This document shows, one piece after another, positions 25,913-34,900 of a stretch of DNA of 64,000 nt. Made by a program: the position numbers and the translations under genes. How positions within the stretch are numbered: position 1 is the first letter of the stretch; every line of letters starts with the position of its first letter. The DNA is from CAWJKP01 sp963843465 (lineage in GTDB: Bacteria > Planctomycetota > Planctomycetia > Pirellulales > Thermoguttaceae), in assembly GCA_963843465.1 (NCBI GenBank), contig CAWJKP010000003.1, positions 1,116,001-1,180,000 on the forward strand. Reading direction: 5' to 3'. The notes beneath the pieces are model-generated. The model searched no databases and was not told where the DNA came from. It worked only from the letters and a program-made list of their open reading frames with translations.

Positions 25913-27237
25913 TTACCGGTTGGACTGCAAGATCTTCCCCACCAGATGATCGTCGGGGAAGTTGGCCAAGAGATAAGTGTTGCGGCCGTCGACAACCTTC
26001 GCCACGGTTTGCTCTTCGGCGGAATGGGCGAAACTGCCGGTGGCGCAGAGACCGATGCGATGCGCCCGGCGGGAAGCTCGATCCGCAACACCTGGATCTT
26101 GTCGGGCAGGAGTCCCCAACAGCGGGTGTCGGCCGACTCGCTCGCTTCCCAGGCCACGCCGGCGAGGTCCAAGAGCACGTTCTGCCAACTGTTGTCCTTT
26201 GTGCCCGTGGCCGCTTTGACCGCGTAGATCGTGCCCTTCTTGGCCAGCCGGCGGAGCACGGCCCGAGTCAACACGGTGGGATAGATCGCCTGGTACTGCT
26301 CGACCGCCAGCCGGCCGACGTCGGTGATGGTCTGCGTCACTCCGGCGCCGTGGCCGTCGACCGCCACCTCGACGCCTGAAACGTGGTACGGCGAGACGAC
26401 CACCATCGGCACCTTGATCGGGGCCAGCGTGGGCGGCAGCGTGTGGCGGGCGGTGCCGCTGACGATGCGGTCGCCGATGAGCATCGCAATCGAGGCGCGG
26501 ACCTCGGCCTTCTCCACCTTGTACGGCCCGCGGCCGACCAGCGTGAAGACGTAGAGCACGCCGTCGCCGGGGCGGCAATGGGTGCCGTGTTCGGCCCGTT
26601 GGACATCCTCCGGACCGGGAGCGAAGCCGGGCTCCCAACTGACGACCTTGGCCCAGCTCCGGGCGGCGTCGTCGTAGTCGAAGTGGGTCTCTTCCCGGAA
26701 CACGCCGCGGAGATAGGCCCCCAGGGCGACCCGCTTGTAGTCCAGCTTGGGGTTCTTGCCCGTCTCGTCGCTGCCGTGCTGGATGATCTGGTCCTGCTTT
26801 TCGGCCACCTGGAGGGAGTAGGCCTCGGCGTCGCCGCCGTCGCCCATCAGGTTGGACAAGGCCAGAAATGCGCGGATCAGGATCTTTTCGTAGTCCTCGC
26901 CGGCATAGGACATGGCGTTGTCGTCGGTGGCGATCGCCAACGCCCCCTCGGCGACGCTCTTCTGCTCGAGATAGTCGAAACCGTCGCGGACCTCGCGGAG
27001 CGTCTGCTCGGCGTCCTTGGGGCGGCCGGCCGAGAGGTCGACGATCGCCCGCTCGAGCTTCAACACGTTGGCCTCGCCGCCGTGGAGCGCAACGTCGGTA
27101 TTGATGGTCGAACGGGCCGAATCCAGGCTTCCGCTGTAGAACTGGGCGCGGACTTGCCGCAAGCGGTCGGCGTGCGTGGCGCAGCCGGCCAGCCCCGCGG
27201 CAAGCAGAAGGCAGACAAGTAGGTTATGCTTCAGCAT
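25913..27237 (-). CDS. COG3014-like TPR lipoprotein (apparent frameshift near the 3' end)
   Basis: It begins MLKHNLLVCLLLAAGLAGC, a canonical lipoprotein signal (LAGC). The first six residues, including the ATG, are encoded by a family A REP unit. The helical N-terminal half (TPR-like: LDSARSTINTDVALH, GRPKDAEQTLREVRDG) is followed by a beta-rich C-terminal part. The frame breaks near 26055-26065. Adding one G to a GGG run gives LPAGAHRIGLCATGS and continues to VGKILQSNR, with a stop at 25913. Its neighbour is an LpoB-like lipoprotein on the same strand, a pairing known for this family in other Gram-negatives; a role in envelope assembly or peptidoglycan synthase activation is inferred. Confidence 0.8.
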
Positions 27238-27280
27238 AACGACTTCCCGGTTGTGCTGGTTATGCTAAAACATAACCTAC
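27219..27280. repeat. REPIN-like doublet, family A, locus 5
   Basis: The unit 27219-27240 starts with GTAG and provides the start codon of the COG3014-like gene. The inverted unit 27259-27280 (one mismatch) ends CTAC. Spacer 18 bp. Confidence 0.9.
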
Positions 27281-27360
27281 GGCCCTAGGCGGAAATCCGC
27301 GTCAAGACCGCCTGAAGGCGGGACGACGAACGGCGGACTTCCGACCGCGTGCAAAATTTG
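27281..27360. repeat. REPIN-like family B, locus 1 (degenerate)
   Basis: TAGGCGGAAATCCGCGTCAAG and GACCGCCTGAAGGCGGGAC hairpins are followed by the tail CGGCGGACTTCCGACCGCGTGC. It is homologous to the elements at 52740 and 61845 and abuts the family A doublet. Confidence 0.75.
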
Positions 27361-27378
27361 CAATAGAAGCGCGCCGCT

Positions 27379-28044
27379 TCAATTGAACATGTGGCCGAGC
27401 TTGGCGCCCGCCGAGACGTTGTAGGCTTTGGTGAGCTGGGCCGATTCCTTGTCGTACTGGCCGGTGCGGACGTTGACCATCTCCAGCGTCAACAGGTAGT
27501 CGCGCTGGTAGTCCTTGTTGCTTTGGGTGGTGCCGGAGGTGAGCGTGGCGTACATCAGGTACTCGAAGGGCTGGCCCATCTGCTCCATGGCGACGGAGAA
27601 GGTCCGCATGTTCTCCGGGATGAAGAGGTTGTCGGGCCGCAGGCCGGTCTGGTGCAGACCCGCCTCGACGAACCGCCGGCTGATGGGCTGGAAGACCTGC
27701 GATTGGACGATGCGGGTGTCGATCTGCTGGTAGACCTGTTCCTTGAAGTCGCCCATCTCTTCGGAGCTTTTGTTTTCCACGCCCACGAAGCAGACCCGCA
27801 ACGGCGGCGGGCCCGGTTGGTTCACCTGCTGCACGCCGCCGGTATGCCGGGCCAGGAGGTTGGCGACAGCCGCCTCGACCAGGGGTTTGTAGGTCTCGCC
27901 GCCGGCCGTGTGGCTGCCGACCATGCCCGGATCCCCCGGCTTGAGCACCTCGGCGGTCTGCTTGCTGCGACACCCCGCCCCGACCATCAGCTCCAGGCCC
28001 ACCAAGCCTAGGACGAGTTTGCCCAGAAAACGGCGTCTGTCCAT
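27379..28044 (-). CDS. LpoB-like penicillin-binding-protein activator lipoprotein
   Basis: 221 aa. MDRRRFLGKLVLGLVGLELM continues to VGAGC, a lipoprotein signal with a twin-arginine-like RRRF start. The mature part shows the LpoB/CsgG-like fold signature: VCFVGVENKSSEEMGDFKEQVYQQIDTRIVQSQ, then FIPENMRTFSVAMEQMGQPFEYLMYATLTSGTT and YLLTLEMVNVRTGQYDKESAQLTKAY. In enterobacteria LpoB stimulates PBP1B from the outer membrane. Here it lies upstream of the COG3014-like lipoprotein with 141 bp between them (REP elements occupy the gap). Confidence 0.85.
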   Translation of the reverse strand: MDRRRFLGKLVLGLVGLELMVGAGCRSKQTAEVLKPGDPGMVGSHTAGGETYKPLVEAAVANLLARHTGGVQQVNQPGPPPLRVCFVGVENKSSEEMGDFKEQVYQQIDTRIVQSQVFQPISRRFVEAGLHQTGLRPDNLFIPENMRTFSVAMEQMGQPFEYLMYATLTSGTTQSNKDYQRDYLLTLEMVNVRTGQYDKESAQLTKAYNVSAGAKLGHMFN

Positions 28045-28358
28045 TGGAATCCCTTCCCTCTCGGTTTCCTATCTTCCCAGCCCTGGCGAAGTCCCTTCGT
28101 CAGGCCGCAACGACCACCTCACCGTTACCACGTCCCTAATTCGGCCAGATTCCCGCTTGATCTATAATCTCCCGGAAAAACCGCCACCGTATTTCCCCTT
28201 GGTGGACGCGAAATCCGCCCAACGGTCAGTGATTTGGAAAACTCAGGGATCTGGATAAGATAGAAACCAGCTTCCCGGCGGCTCATATTCACAGGCGGCG
28301 TACCATACCTTCGCCCGGGCAAAAAGAAAATGGCACTTGGCGGGGGAGTGGCTAGTGG

Positions 28359-29195
28359 CTACAGCCAGAGGTGCAGGCGGCCGCCGAGCATGTCGGGCAG
28401 ACCTTTGGCGACAAAATTCTCGATTTGACGCGTGTGGTAGCGGCTGCTGAAGTGAGAGGCGATCACCACCTCGTTGGCGAAGCGATCCCGACGCTCGACA
28501 ATGTCGTCAAGGTGCATGTGGCCGAACTTGTGGATGCGCTCCTTACGATGCCGGGGTGAAACGAAGGTCATCTCCAGGATCAGCACCTCCGCCTGGTACA
28601 TGGCCGGACAGTCGTCCAGGCCTTGGGGAGCACTATCGCCCAAATAGGCCAGCCGCGGAACGCGGACCTCGCTGGTAATGTCGGTGCCGGCCAGACGCAG
28701 GTCGCGGATCTGCGGACCGCTGAGCGAAGCGAACTCGGGCCGGAGCTTCTTGCGGCGCTCCCAGATCACGAACCCCAAAGAGGGCACCGTGTGCCGCGTG
28801 GCCGAAACGGTGACCACCAACTCGCGCGACAGTTCCACCTCGTCGCCCGGCTTGATGGGCAGCAGCTTGCAGGGCAGCCGGCCCCGGTCCAGCCGGCTCA
28901 CCTGCCGGAGGATCTTTTCGATCGGATCCAGCGCCGCCTCCGGCAGGTAGATCGTGGGCGGGTCCATCTTCATCATCCGCCGCCGGGCGACGTACGTCGG
29001 CAGGGCCATCACGTGATCGATGTGGGTATGGGAGACAAACCAGGTGGGCGTGCCCATGAACGACCAGGGCTGGGCCCCCAGGTCGAAACCGACCTTGAGC
29101 TCCGGCACCCGCCAGTAGGTCTGCACCGCGGCGCGGGAATAGCCCTCGATGGAGATCGTCTTGTGGGTCAAGACTTTGACCGGGTGATCCTTCAT
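28359..29195 (-). CDS. Metallo-beta-lactamase-fold hydrolase (RNase Z-like)
   Basis: 278 aa from ATG 29195, which overlaps the scpA stop codon (ATGA), implying translational coupling. The metal motif HTHIDHVMALPTYVARRR (HxHxDH) is followed by SATRHTVPSLGFVIWERR, AYLGDSAPQGL (the Asp ligand) and SHFSSRYHTRQI (the final His). This matches the RNase Z/YhfI-like branch, where the 'RRRMMKMDPP' region replaces the long exosite. It could process tRNA 3' ends or act on another phosphodiester; assignment as true RNase Z is uncertain. Confidence 0.85.
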   Translation of the reverse strand: MKDHPVKVLTHKTISIEGYSRAAVQTYWRVPELKVGFDLGAQPWSFMGTPTWFVSHTHIDHVMALPTYVARRRMMKMDPPTIYLPEAALDPIEKILRQVSRLDRGRLPCKLLPIKPGDEVELSRELVVTVSATRHTVPSLGFVIWERRKKLRPEFASLSGPQIRDLRLAGTDITSEVRVPRLAYLGDSAPQGLDDCPAMYQAEVLILEMTFVSPRHRKERIHKFGHMHLDDIVERRDRFANEVVIASHFSSRYHTRQIENFVAKGLPDMLGGRLHLWL

Positions 29196-29977
29196 AGGCC
29201 GTCCGCCGGCGCGGCGGTCTGGTATTGGCTGACGCTGGACAAGTCCAGCGGGCCGGAGGCGTCCGGCGGAGCCAGGAGCCAGATCTCGCCAAACAGGTCG
29301 TTCTGTTCCGCGCGGACCTGGGCGTGGCGGACCAATTCCAGGGTCGCCAGGAAAACGCCCACCAAGGCCGATTTGTGCATCCCCGGAACAAACAGGTCGC
29401 TGAAGGCCAGCCGCCCACGCTGCCGCAGCCGGTCGTAGATCCGCCGCATGTAGACCTGGATCGGCGTATCGTCGTAAACAATGTTCGAGGGCCGGGCGGC
29501 GGCCGAATCGCGGATGATCCGGCCGAACGCGCTGACCAGGTCCCAAAGCTCGACCTCCTGGATCGGCTCTTCCGCCAGGTTCCGCTCCCGCTGGGGCAGG
29601 TCGCTCGCTAACCGAACATAGCGCTGCTGCCACTGCCGGCTCCGCTCCTCCAGGATGCTGGCCGCGTCGCGATACTTCTTGTAGTCCAACAGACGGCGGA
29701 CCAGCTCCTCGCGGGGGTCCTCGATCGCGTCCTCAACCTCGTCGCCCCGCGGCAAGACTTGCTGCGACTTGATCTCCACCAGCAGGCTCGCCATCGCCAG
29801 GAAATCGCCCACGGCGTTGCAATCCAACTCTTGGATCACTTCCAGGTAGGCCAGGTATTGCTCGGTGATCAGGGCGATGGGAATATCGACGATCTCCACT
29901 TCATGCTTGCGGACCAGGTAGAGCAGCAGATCCAGCGGGCCACGGAAGAGATCCAGATCGACGCGAAAGTCCATCAC
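29192..29977 (-). CDS. scpA: Segregation and condensation protein A
   Basis: 261 aa with the ScpA signature at its start: FRVDLDLFRGPLDLLLYLVRKHEVEIVDIPIALITEQYL, then LDCNAVGDFLAMASLLVEIKSQQVLP. The C-terminal winged-helix segment (LAFSDLFVPGMHKSALVGVFLATLELVRHAQVRAEQ) binds the Smc head. It is the kleisin subunit of the Smc-ScpAB condensin that organises the chromosome. scpB is not adjacent; instead the gene is translationally coupled to the MBL hydrolase. Confidence 0.93.
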   Translation of the reverse strand: MMDFRVDLDLFRGPLDLLLYLVRKHEVEIVDIPIALITEQYLAYLEVIQELDCNAVGDFLAMASLLVEIKSQQVLPRGDEVEDAIEDPREELVRRLLDYKKYRDAASILEERSRQWQQRYVRLASDLPQRERNLAEEPIQEVELWDLVSAFGRIIRDSAAARPSNIVYDDTPIQVYMRRIYDRLRQRGRLAFSDLFVPGMHKSALVGVFLATLELVRHAQVRAEQNDLFGEIWLLAPPDASGPLDLSSVSQYQTAAPADGL

Positions 29978-30030
29978 CGCGTTGTCCTCAGGGGGTATTT
30001 GTCAGTTTAGCCCCGATCGCCCCAGGCCGC

Positions 30031-30092
30031 GAGTGGCACGGGCATCTTGCCCGTGTTTTCGGCATCACACGGGCAGGACGCCCGTGCTACGG
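30031..30092. repeat. REPIN-like doublet, family G
   Basis: GTGGCACGGGCATCTTGCCC and the inverted arm GGGCAGGACGCCCGTGCTAC are separated by about 18 bp, each forming a CACGGGC-type hairpin. It lies in the 358-bp region between divergent scpA and the HIT gene, in which no gene was found. Confidence 0.8.
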
Positions 30093-30335
30093 CGGGGCTG
30101 GGCCAGCCCGCGCCAGACCATCGACAAGACCGCTACCCGGGGCAAGGTCCGCCTATCCAGCCTTTTTCGGCCGCGACGGCAGGCAGTCTTGAGCCCCCTT
30201 GCCAGCGGGAGTCGCCTTTTCCCACCGCTTGTCCTTCGGCCGCAACCACTATAGACTCGGGAGGTTCTCTACAACGGTGGGTAACCTTTTGGTGCCGGTT
30301 GCCTTACAGCTTGAGCAAACCAGGATCTTCCAGCG

Positions 30336-30869
30336 GTGGGAAACGAACAGCTTTGGGCGCCCTGGCGGCTGCCCTACATTCAGAGCAACAAGGACGATTC
30401 GCAGTCGGACCCACGGTCGCTCGTGCTTTTGCCGGGCGCCGATTCCACCTGCTTTCTCTGCCGGGCTGTGGTCGATTCCGAGCGAAAAGACCGCTTCGTC
30501 GTCAGCCGGGGCAAGCAGATCATCACTGTGCTGAACCGTTACCCCTATAACAACGGGCATCTTTTGGTTGCCCCCCAGAAGCACCATTCGCGACTGGACC
30601 AGCTCAGCCACGACGAACATTGCGAATTGGCCGAGGGCATTTCCCGCATGGTCGGACTGCTGGAAACGACCATTCGCGCCGAGGGCTTCAATATCGGCTT
30701 GAATCTCGGCCGGGTGGCCGGAGCCGGGCTGCCGGGCCACCTCCACTGGCACATCGTCCCGCGTTGGGGCGGCGACACCAATTTCATGCCCGTCCTGGCG
30801 GCCACTCACGTCGTGCCGCAGTCGCTGGAGGCCCTCTGGGAACTGCTTACCGCAGCGCAAAAGGAGTAA
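30336..30869 (+). CDS. HIT-family nucleotide hydrolase/transferase
   Basis: 177 aa. The histidine triad HLHWHIVPRW follows NIGLNLGRVAGAGLPG, typical of the Ap4A phosphorylase-like branch of HIT proteins that acts on dinucleoside polyphosphates or AMP-lysine-type substrates. N-terminal WAPWRLPYIQ and CFLC (a possible zinc-binding Cys pair) are also typical of this branch. Its stop is three bases from the next start, so the two genes form an operon. Confidence 0.9.
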   Translation: MGNEQLWAPWRLPYIQSNKDDSQSDPRSLVLLPGADSTCFLCRAVVDSERKDRFVVSRGKQIITVLNRYPYNNGHLLVAPQKHHSRLDQLSHDEHCELAEGISRMVGLLETTIRAEGFNIGLNLGRVAGAGLPGHLHWHIVPRWGGDTNFMPVLAATHVVPQSLEALWELLTAAQKE

Positions 30870-30872
30870 TCG

Positions 30873-31940
30873 ATGGGTCTGATCATACTTCGTTTTGTCT
30901 TTGTGATGGTCGCCAGCGGCCTGGCCGTATTCATTCTCTCCTCGGGAGTGGTGCCCAGCGGCAGGCCCTGGATTGCCTGGGTCGTGTTTCTCGGCGTGCT
31001 GTCGATCGCCCTGGGCGTGATCGCGCTGGACATGGCCTTCCCCCGCAAGCACCTGGACACGATCTCGGCCGTCTACTTCGGCCTGATCGTGGGGCTGTTC
31101 CTCTCCTATGTCGTGGGACTGGCCTTGACGCCGTTGTTTCCCACGCCGGTGTTTCCCAACCCCGAAGTGGGTAATTACGCGGTCCAGATCCGCGCGGGCT
31201 CGCAGTTGGTGATCGGGGCCGTGCTCTGCTACCTCTGCATCAGCCTGTTGATGCAGACGAAGAACGACTTCCGCTTCATCATTCCCTACGTCGAGTTCTC
31301 CAAGGAGGTCAAGGGACGCCGGCCCTACATCCTCGACACCAGCGTGGTGATTGACGGCCGCATCGCCGACATCGTGGAGACCGACCTCTTGGACAGCCAG
31401 TTGATCATGCCGCGGTTCGCCATTTCCGAGCTCCAGGGCATCGCCGACAGCTCCGATCGGCTCCGCCGCAGCCGCGGCCGCCGCGGGCTGGACATCCTCA
31501 ATCGCCTGCGGAACAACCCCGAGGTGGATCTGGCGATTTTCGACCGCGACCTGCCCGAGTTCGCCGGCCAGCCGGTGGACCTGAAGCTGGTGCTGCTGGC
31601 CAAACACCTCGAAGGCAAGCTGGTCACCAACGACTACAACCTCAACAAGGTGGCCCGGCTGCAAGGCGTGGGCGTGATCAATCTCAACGACCTGGCCAAC
31701 GCCCTGAAACCGGTGTTCCTGCCGGGCGAGCACGTCGAGGTCCGCCTGGTTAAGGCGGGCGAAGAAGCCGGACAGGGCGTGGGGTACTTGGAGGACGGCA
31801 CGATGGTGGTGGTCGAGTCCGGCCGGGAGCACGTCGGCGAGCAGGTCTTGATCGCGGTCACCAGCGTGCTGCAAACCAGCGCCGGCCGGATGGTCTTCGG
31901 CCGCTACGAGTCGACCCGCAACCCCGTGAAGAACGGCTAA
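30873..31940 (+). CDS. PIN/TRAM-domain membrane protein, YacL family
   Basis: 355 aa. Four hydrophobic helices (residues about 3-135) are followed by a PIN nuclease-like domain. The acidic residues are in YILDTSVVIDGRIADI, ISELQGIAD, RRGLDIL and LVTNDYNLNKVA. A TRAM domain closes the protein (FLPGEHVEVRLVKAGEEAGQGVGYLEDGTMVVVE). This domain order is that of Bacillus YacL-type proteins, often annotated as PilT-like; an RNase role at the membrane is inferred. It ends four bases from the convergent vWA gene. Confidence 0.9.
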   Translation: MGLIILRFVFVMVASGLAVFILSSGVVPSGRPWIAWVVFLGVLSIALGVIALDMAFPRKHLDTISAVYFGLIVGLFLSYVVGLALTPLFPTPVFPNPEVGNYAVQIRAGSQLVIGAVLCYLCISLLMQTKNDFRFIIPYVEFSKEVKGRRPYILDTSVVIDGRIADIVETDLLDSQLIMPRFAISELQGIADSSDRLRRSRGRRGLDILNRLRNNPEVDLAIFDRDLPEFAGQPVDLKLVLLAKHLEGKLVTNDYNLNKVARLQGVGVINLNDLANALKPVFLPGEHVEVRLVKAGEEAGQGVGYLEDGTMVVVESGREHVGEQVLIAVTSVLQTSAGRMVFGRYESTRNPVKNG

Positions 31941-31944
31941 GACA

Positions 31945-34900
31945 CTATTCGAAGCTGCCCGTCTGGCCGGAGGTGCCGCTGTAACCGCTAAAGCCGGTGC
32001 CGGAGCCGGAGGTGGCGGTCGAGCTTGCGCCGCTGCTCGTGTTATAGGTAGTCACCGACGGGACGCCGGAGAACAGCGGCACGCAGGAGACGCGGACGTA
32101 GCGGCGGTCGGCCGAGACCACGGCCGTGGCCTCCAAGTTCGTGCCCTCGGGCAGCGTGATGATCACCGGCTGGTAGCCCACGGCGCCTTGAAACATGGGC
32201 AGGGGGAAGGCGACCTCGGTGTTGGCCAAGGGATTGCCGTTGGGCCCGCCGCTGTTGCCGCCGGGCATGGGAGCGCTGCCGCTGGCGATGGCAACCTGTC
32301 CGGCCGCATTGGCCGGATTGCCCCGGCCGTTGCCCGCCATTTGCGCGGCAGCCGCCCGGGCCTGGTTCAAGGCCATCATCGTCCGCGGATCGATGGCCGC
32401 GGCGATTTGCTGGCCGAGGACCTGGCGGGTCGCCAACTGGCCCAAGGCCGCATTGGCCACCTGCTGCTGCTTGAGCGGCTCGCGGCGACGGCCGTCGGCC
32501 AATTGGAAGGCCACCGCCGCTTCGTCCTTGACCAGCTTGATCGACTGCTTGACGGTCTGCTCCCGGTTGGTCGTGTAATGGGTGCAGACCTCGACGGACA
32601 CCTTGTTACCCGTCACCTTGCCGAAGACGCGGCGGACCAAGAGCCGGTAGTTGCCGCTGAACCCTTGGGGGCAGACGTAGGTCTCGGACGATTCTCCCTT
32701 GCCGTTCATCTCCTTGGACCACCGGGCCAGGCTCTGGCCCAGCAATACGCCGCCGGAGGTGGTCTGCGGATTCTTCCCGGAGCAGACCGTGCCCGCCGGC
32801 TCCTCGACGAACAGGTCAATGTCGGCGCCTCCCGTCCAGCGGACCTTCACGTAGCAGTCGCGGGCCACGGCCTGATCCAGCGCCGCTTCGTACTGTTGGG
32901 CCTCCTTGGCGGTCCGCCGATCGGCCTTCAGCCGCTTGAGCGTGGCCTTGGCCTCGTTGACCGCATCCTTCCAGATTTCGATCTGGTCGTTCGGCCAGGC
33001 CCGGCAGAGGATCCCGGCCGTGGACCACTTGAGGCCATCGAGGTCGCCCAGCCGCTGGGCAACGCGGAACCCCGCGACAAACGGCTCCGGCTGGCCGGGG
33101 ACCATCTGTGCGACCTGGCGGAAGACCTGGAGCGCCCGCTGCTCGAAGCCGTTCTGTTCGAGGTAGAGACCAACGTACATCAGGTACAAGGGGTTGGGGG
33201 CGAATTCGACAGCCGACATCAGCACCCGCTCAACCTCTTCCCGCGGACGGTCGTCGGCCTGCATCGCCAGCCCCAGGGCCTCATACATCCAAGGCTGGCC
33301 CTGGTCGTGCCGCAGAGCCGCATTGATCAACGCGATCACGTGGTCGAACTTCTTCCGGTTGACCAGCCGGCGGACGGCGTCCCGCACGGCGGCGGGCGGC
33401 AGGTCCTTGGGCGTGTGCGCGGCAAAGTATTTATCCCAGGCATCCTCGGGCGATTGGCCCTTGGAAATCTCGATCTGGATGGGCTGGAACTGCGGCGTGC
33501 GGGCCGGCTGGACGGCGGCCGGCGCTTGCGCCGCCGGGACGGCGTTGTTAGCCCGGGCGGCCACGCCGGGGGTACGAGGCTGGCCTTCGGGCGTAAGGTT
33601 CAGGTCGTCCTGGACGGCGAAGATGCCGCCCTGGTTGTTGATCGGGGCCATGCCCGGCGGGAAGGCCTGCTGCAAAAGGTTCGGGTTCAAGAGATTCGGC
33701 GGGATGTTCATGAAGCCGCCCATGCCGCCACCCATGCCCATGCCGCCCATGCCCATGCCGCCCATGCCCATGCCACCCATGCCCATGCCACCCATGCCGC
33801 CGCCCATGCCACCCATGCCGCCGCCCATGCCGTTCATGCCGCCGCCCATGCCACCCATGCCACCCAGGCCACCCATACTCATAGGGTTCATCGGCGGTTT
33901 GACAGGTATCACCAGGTCGGCCACGGGGTAGACCTTGGTCGACAGGCGCGTTTCGGCCTCCTCGGGCGTGGTGATCAACAACACCTCGTCCTGGATCACG
34001 TAGGTCAACTCGAGCTCGCGGAGGATGAGTTTCAGGGCCGACCGCAAGGAAATCCCCTTGAGGTTCTTGGTGATCGGCGTGGTCGGGTCGATGCCCACGT
34101 CGTTCAGCGCCTTGGTGTCGATCTGGATCTCGATGCCGTGGTAGTCCTTGAGGAAGTCGATCACGTCCTGCAAAGGCGTCTCGATGAAGTCGACCTGCGT
34201 GGGCGACTTCAAGGCAGCGGTGATTTTCTTCTCCGCCGGCCCGTGCGTGGCCAGGTCCATCGACTCATAACGCTCCTTGCGGCGGGCGGTCAACTGCTGC
34301 CAGACCTCGGCATCCGGATAGACGATCGGCGGATCGTCGGGGAACGGGACGTGGGACCGCTCGACGGTGTAGAGCGTGTCGATGAACGCCTTCTCAGCGG
34401 CCACGCGGACGGCCATGACGTCGCGGTAATTGCCGATCATGCGGGAGTTGACCGTGGCCGAGTTGAAGACCGGGTTGCCCGGGTCGAGCTCTTGGGCCTG
34501 CAAGGCGGGCCCTTCCTCGGCCATCCGGTAGCGGCCCTCGTCCATCAACGAGTTGAACCGCTCCATGAGTTGGCGGAGCTTCTGCTGCTTGCCCAGGAGG
34601 TTGTCCTCGATCAATTGCCGCTCCTTCGCCGTGGCCAGCCGTTCCAGGTGCTCCTTGCGTCGCTGGTTGTCCTCGATCTGCCGCTGGCCGGCGGTGCGGA
34701 TCGCGCCTTGGAGCTGGTCGACCAGTTGGTCGCGGACTTCCGGCCGCAGGTCGGGCGATCGCTTCACGTTCTCCAGTTGCGTCTTGAGTTCCTGAATCGC
34801 AGCTTCCGGGTTCTGTCCCATTTGCCCGCGGGCATGATTGATCGCGGTCTGCACCTCGGCCGTGATCATCTGCGAGAGCACGCGGTTTTGATGTTCGACG

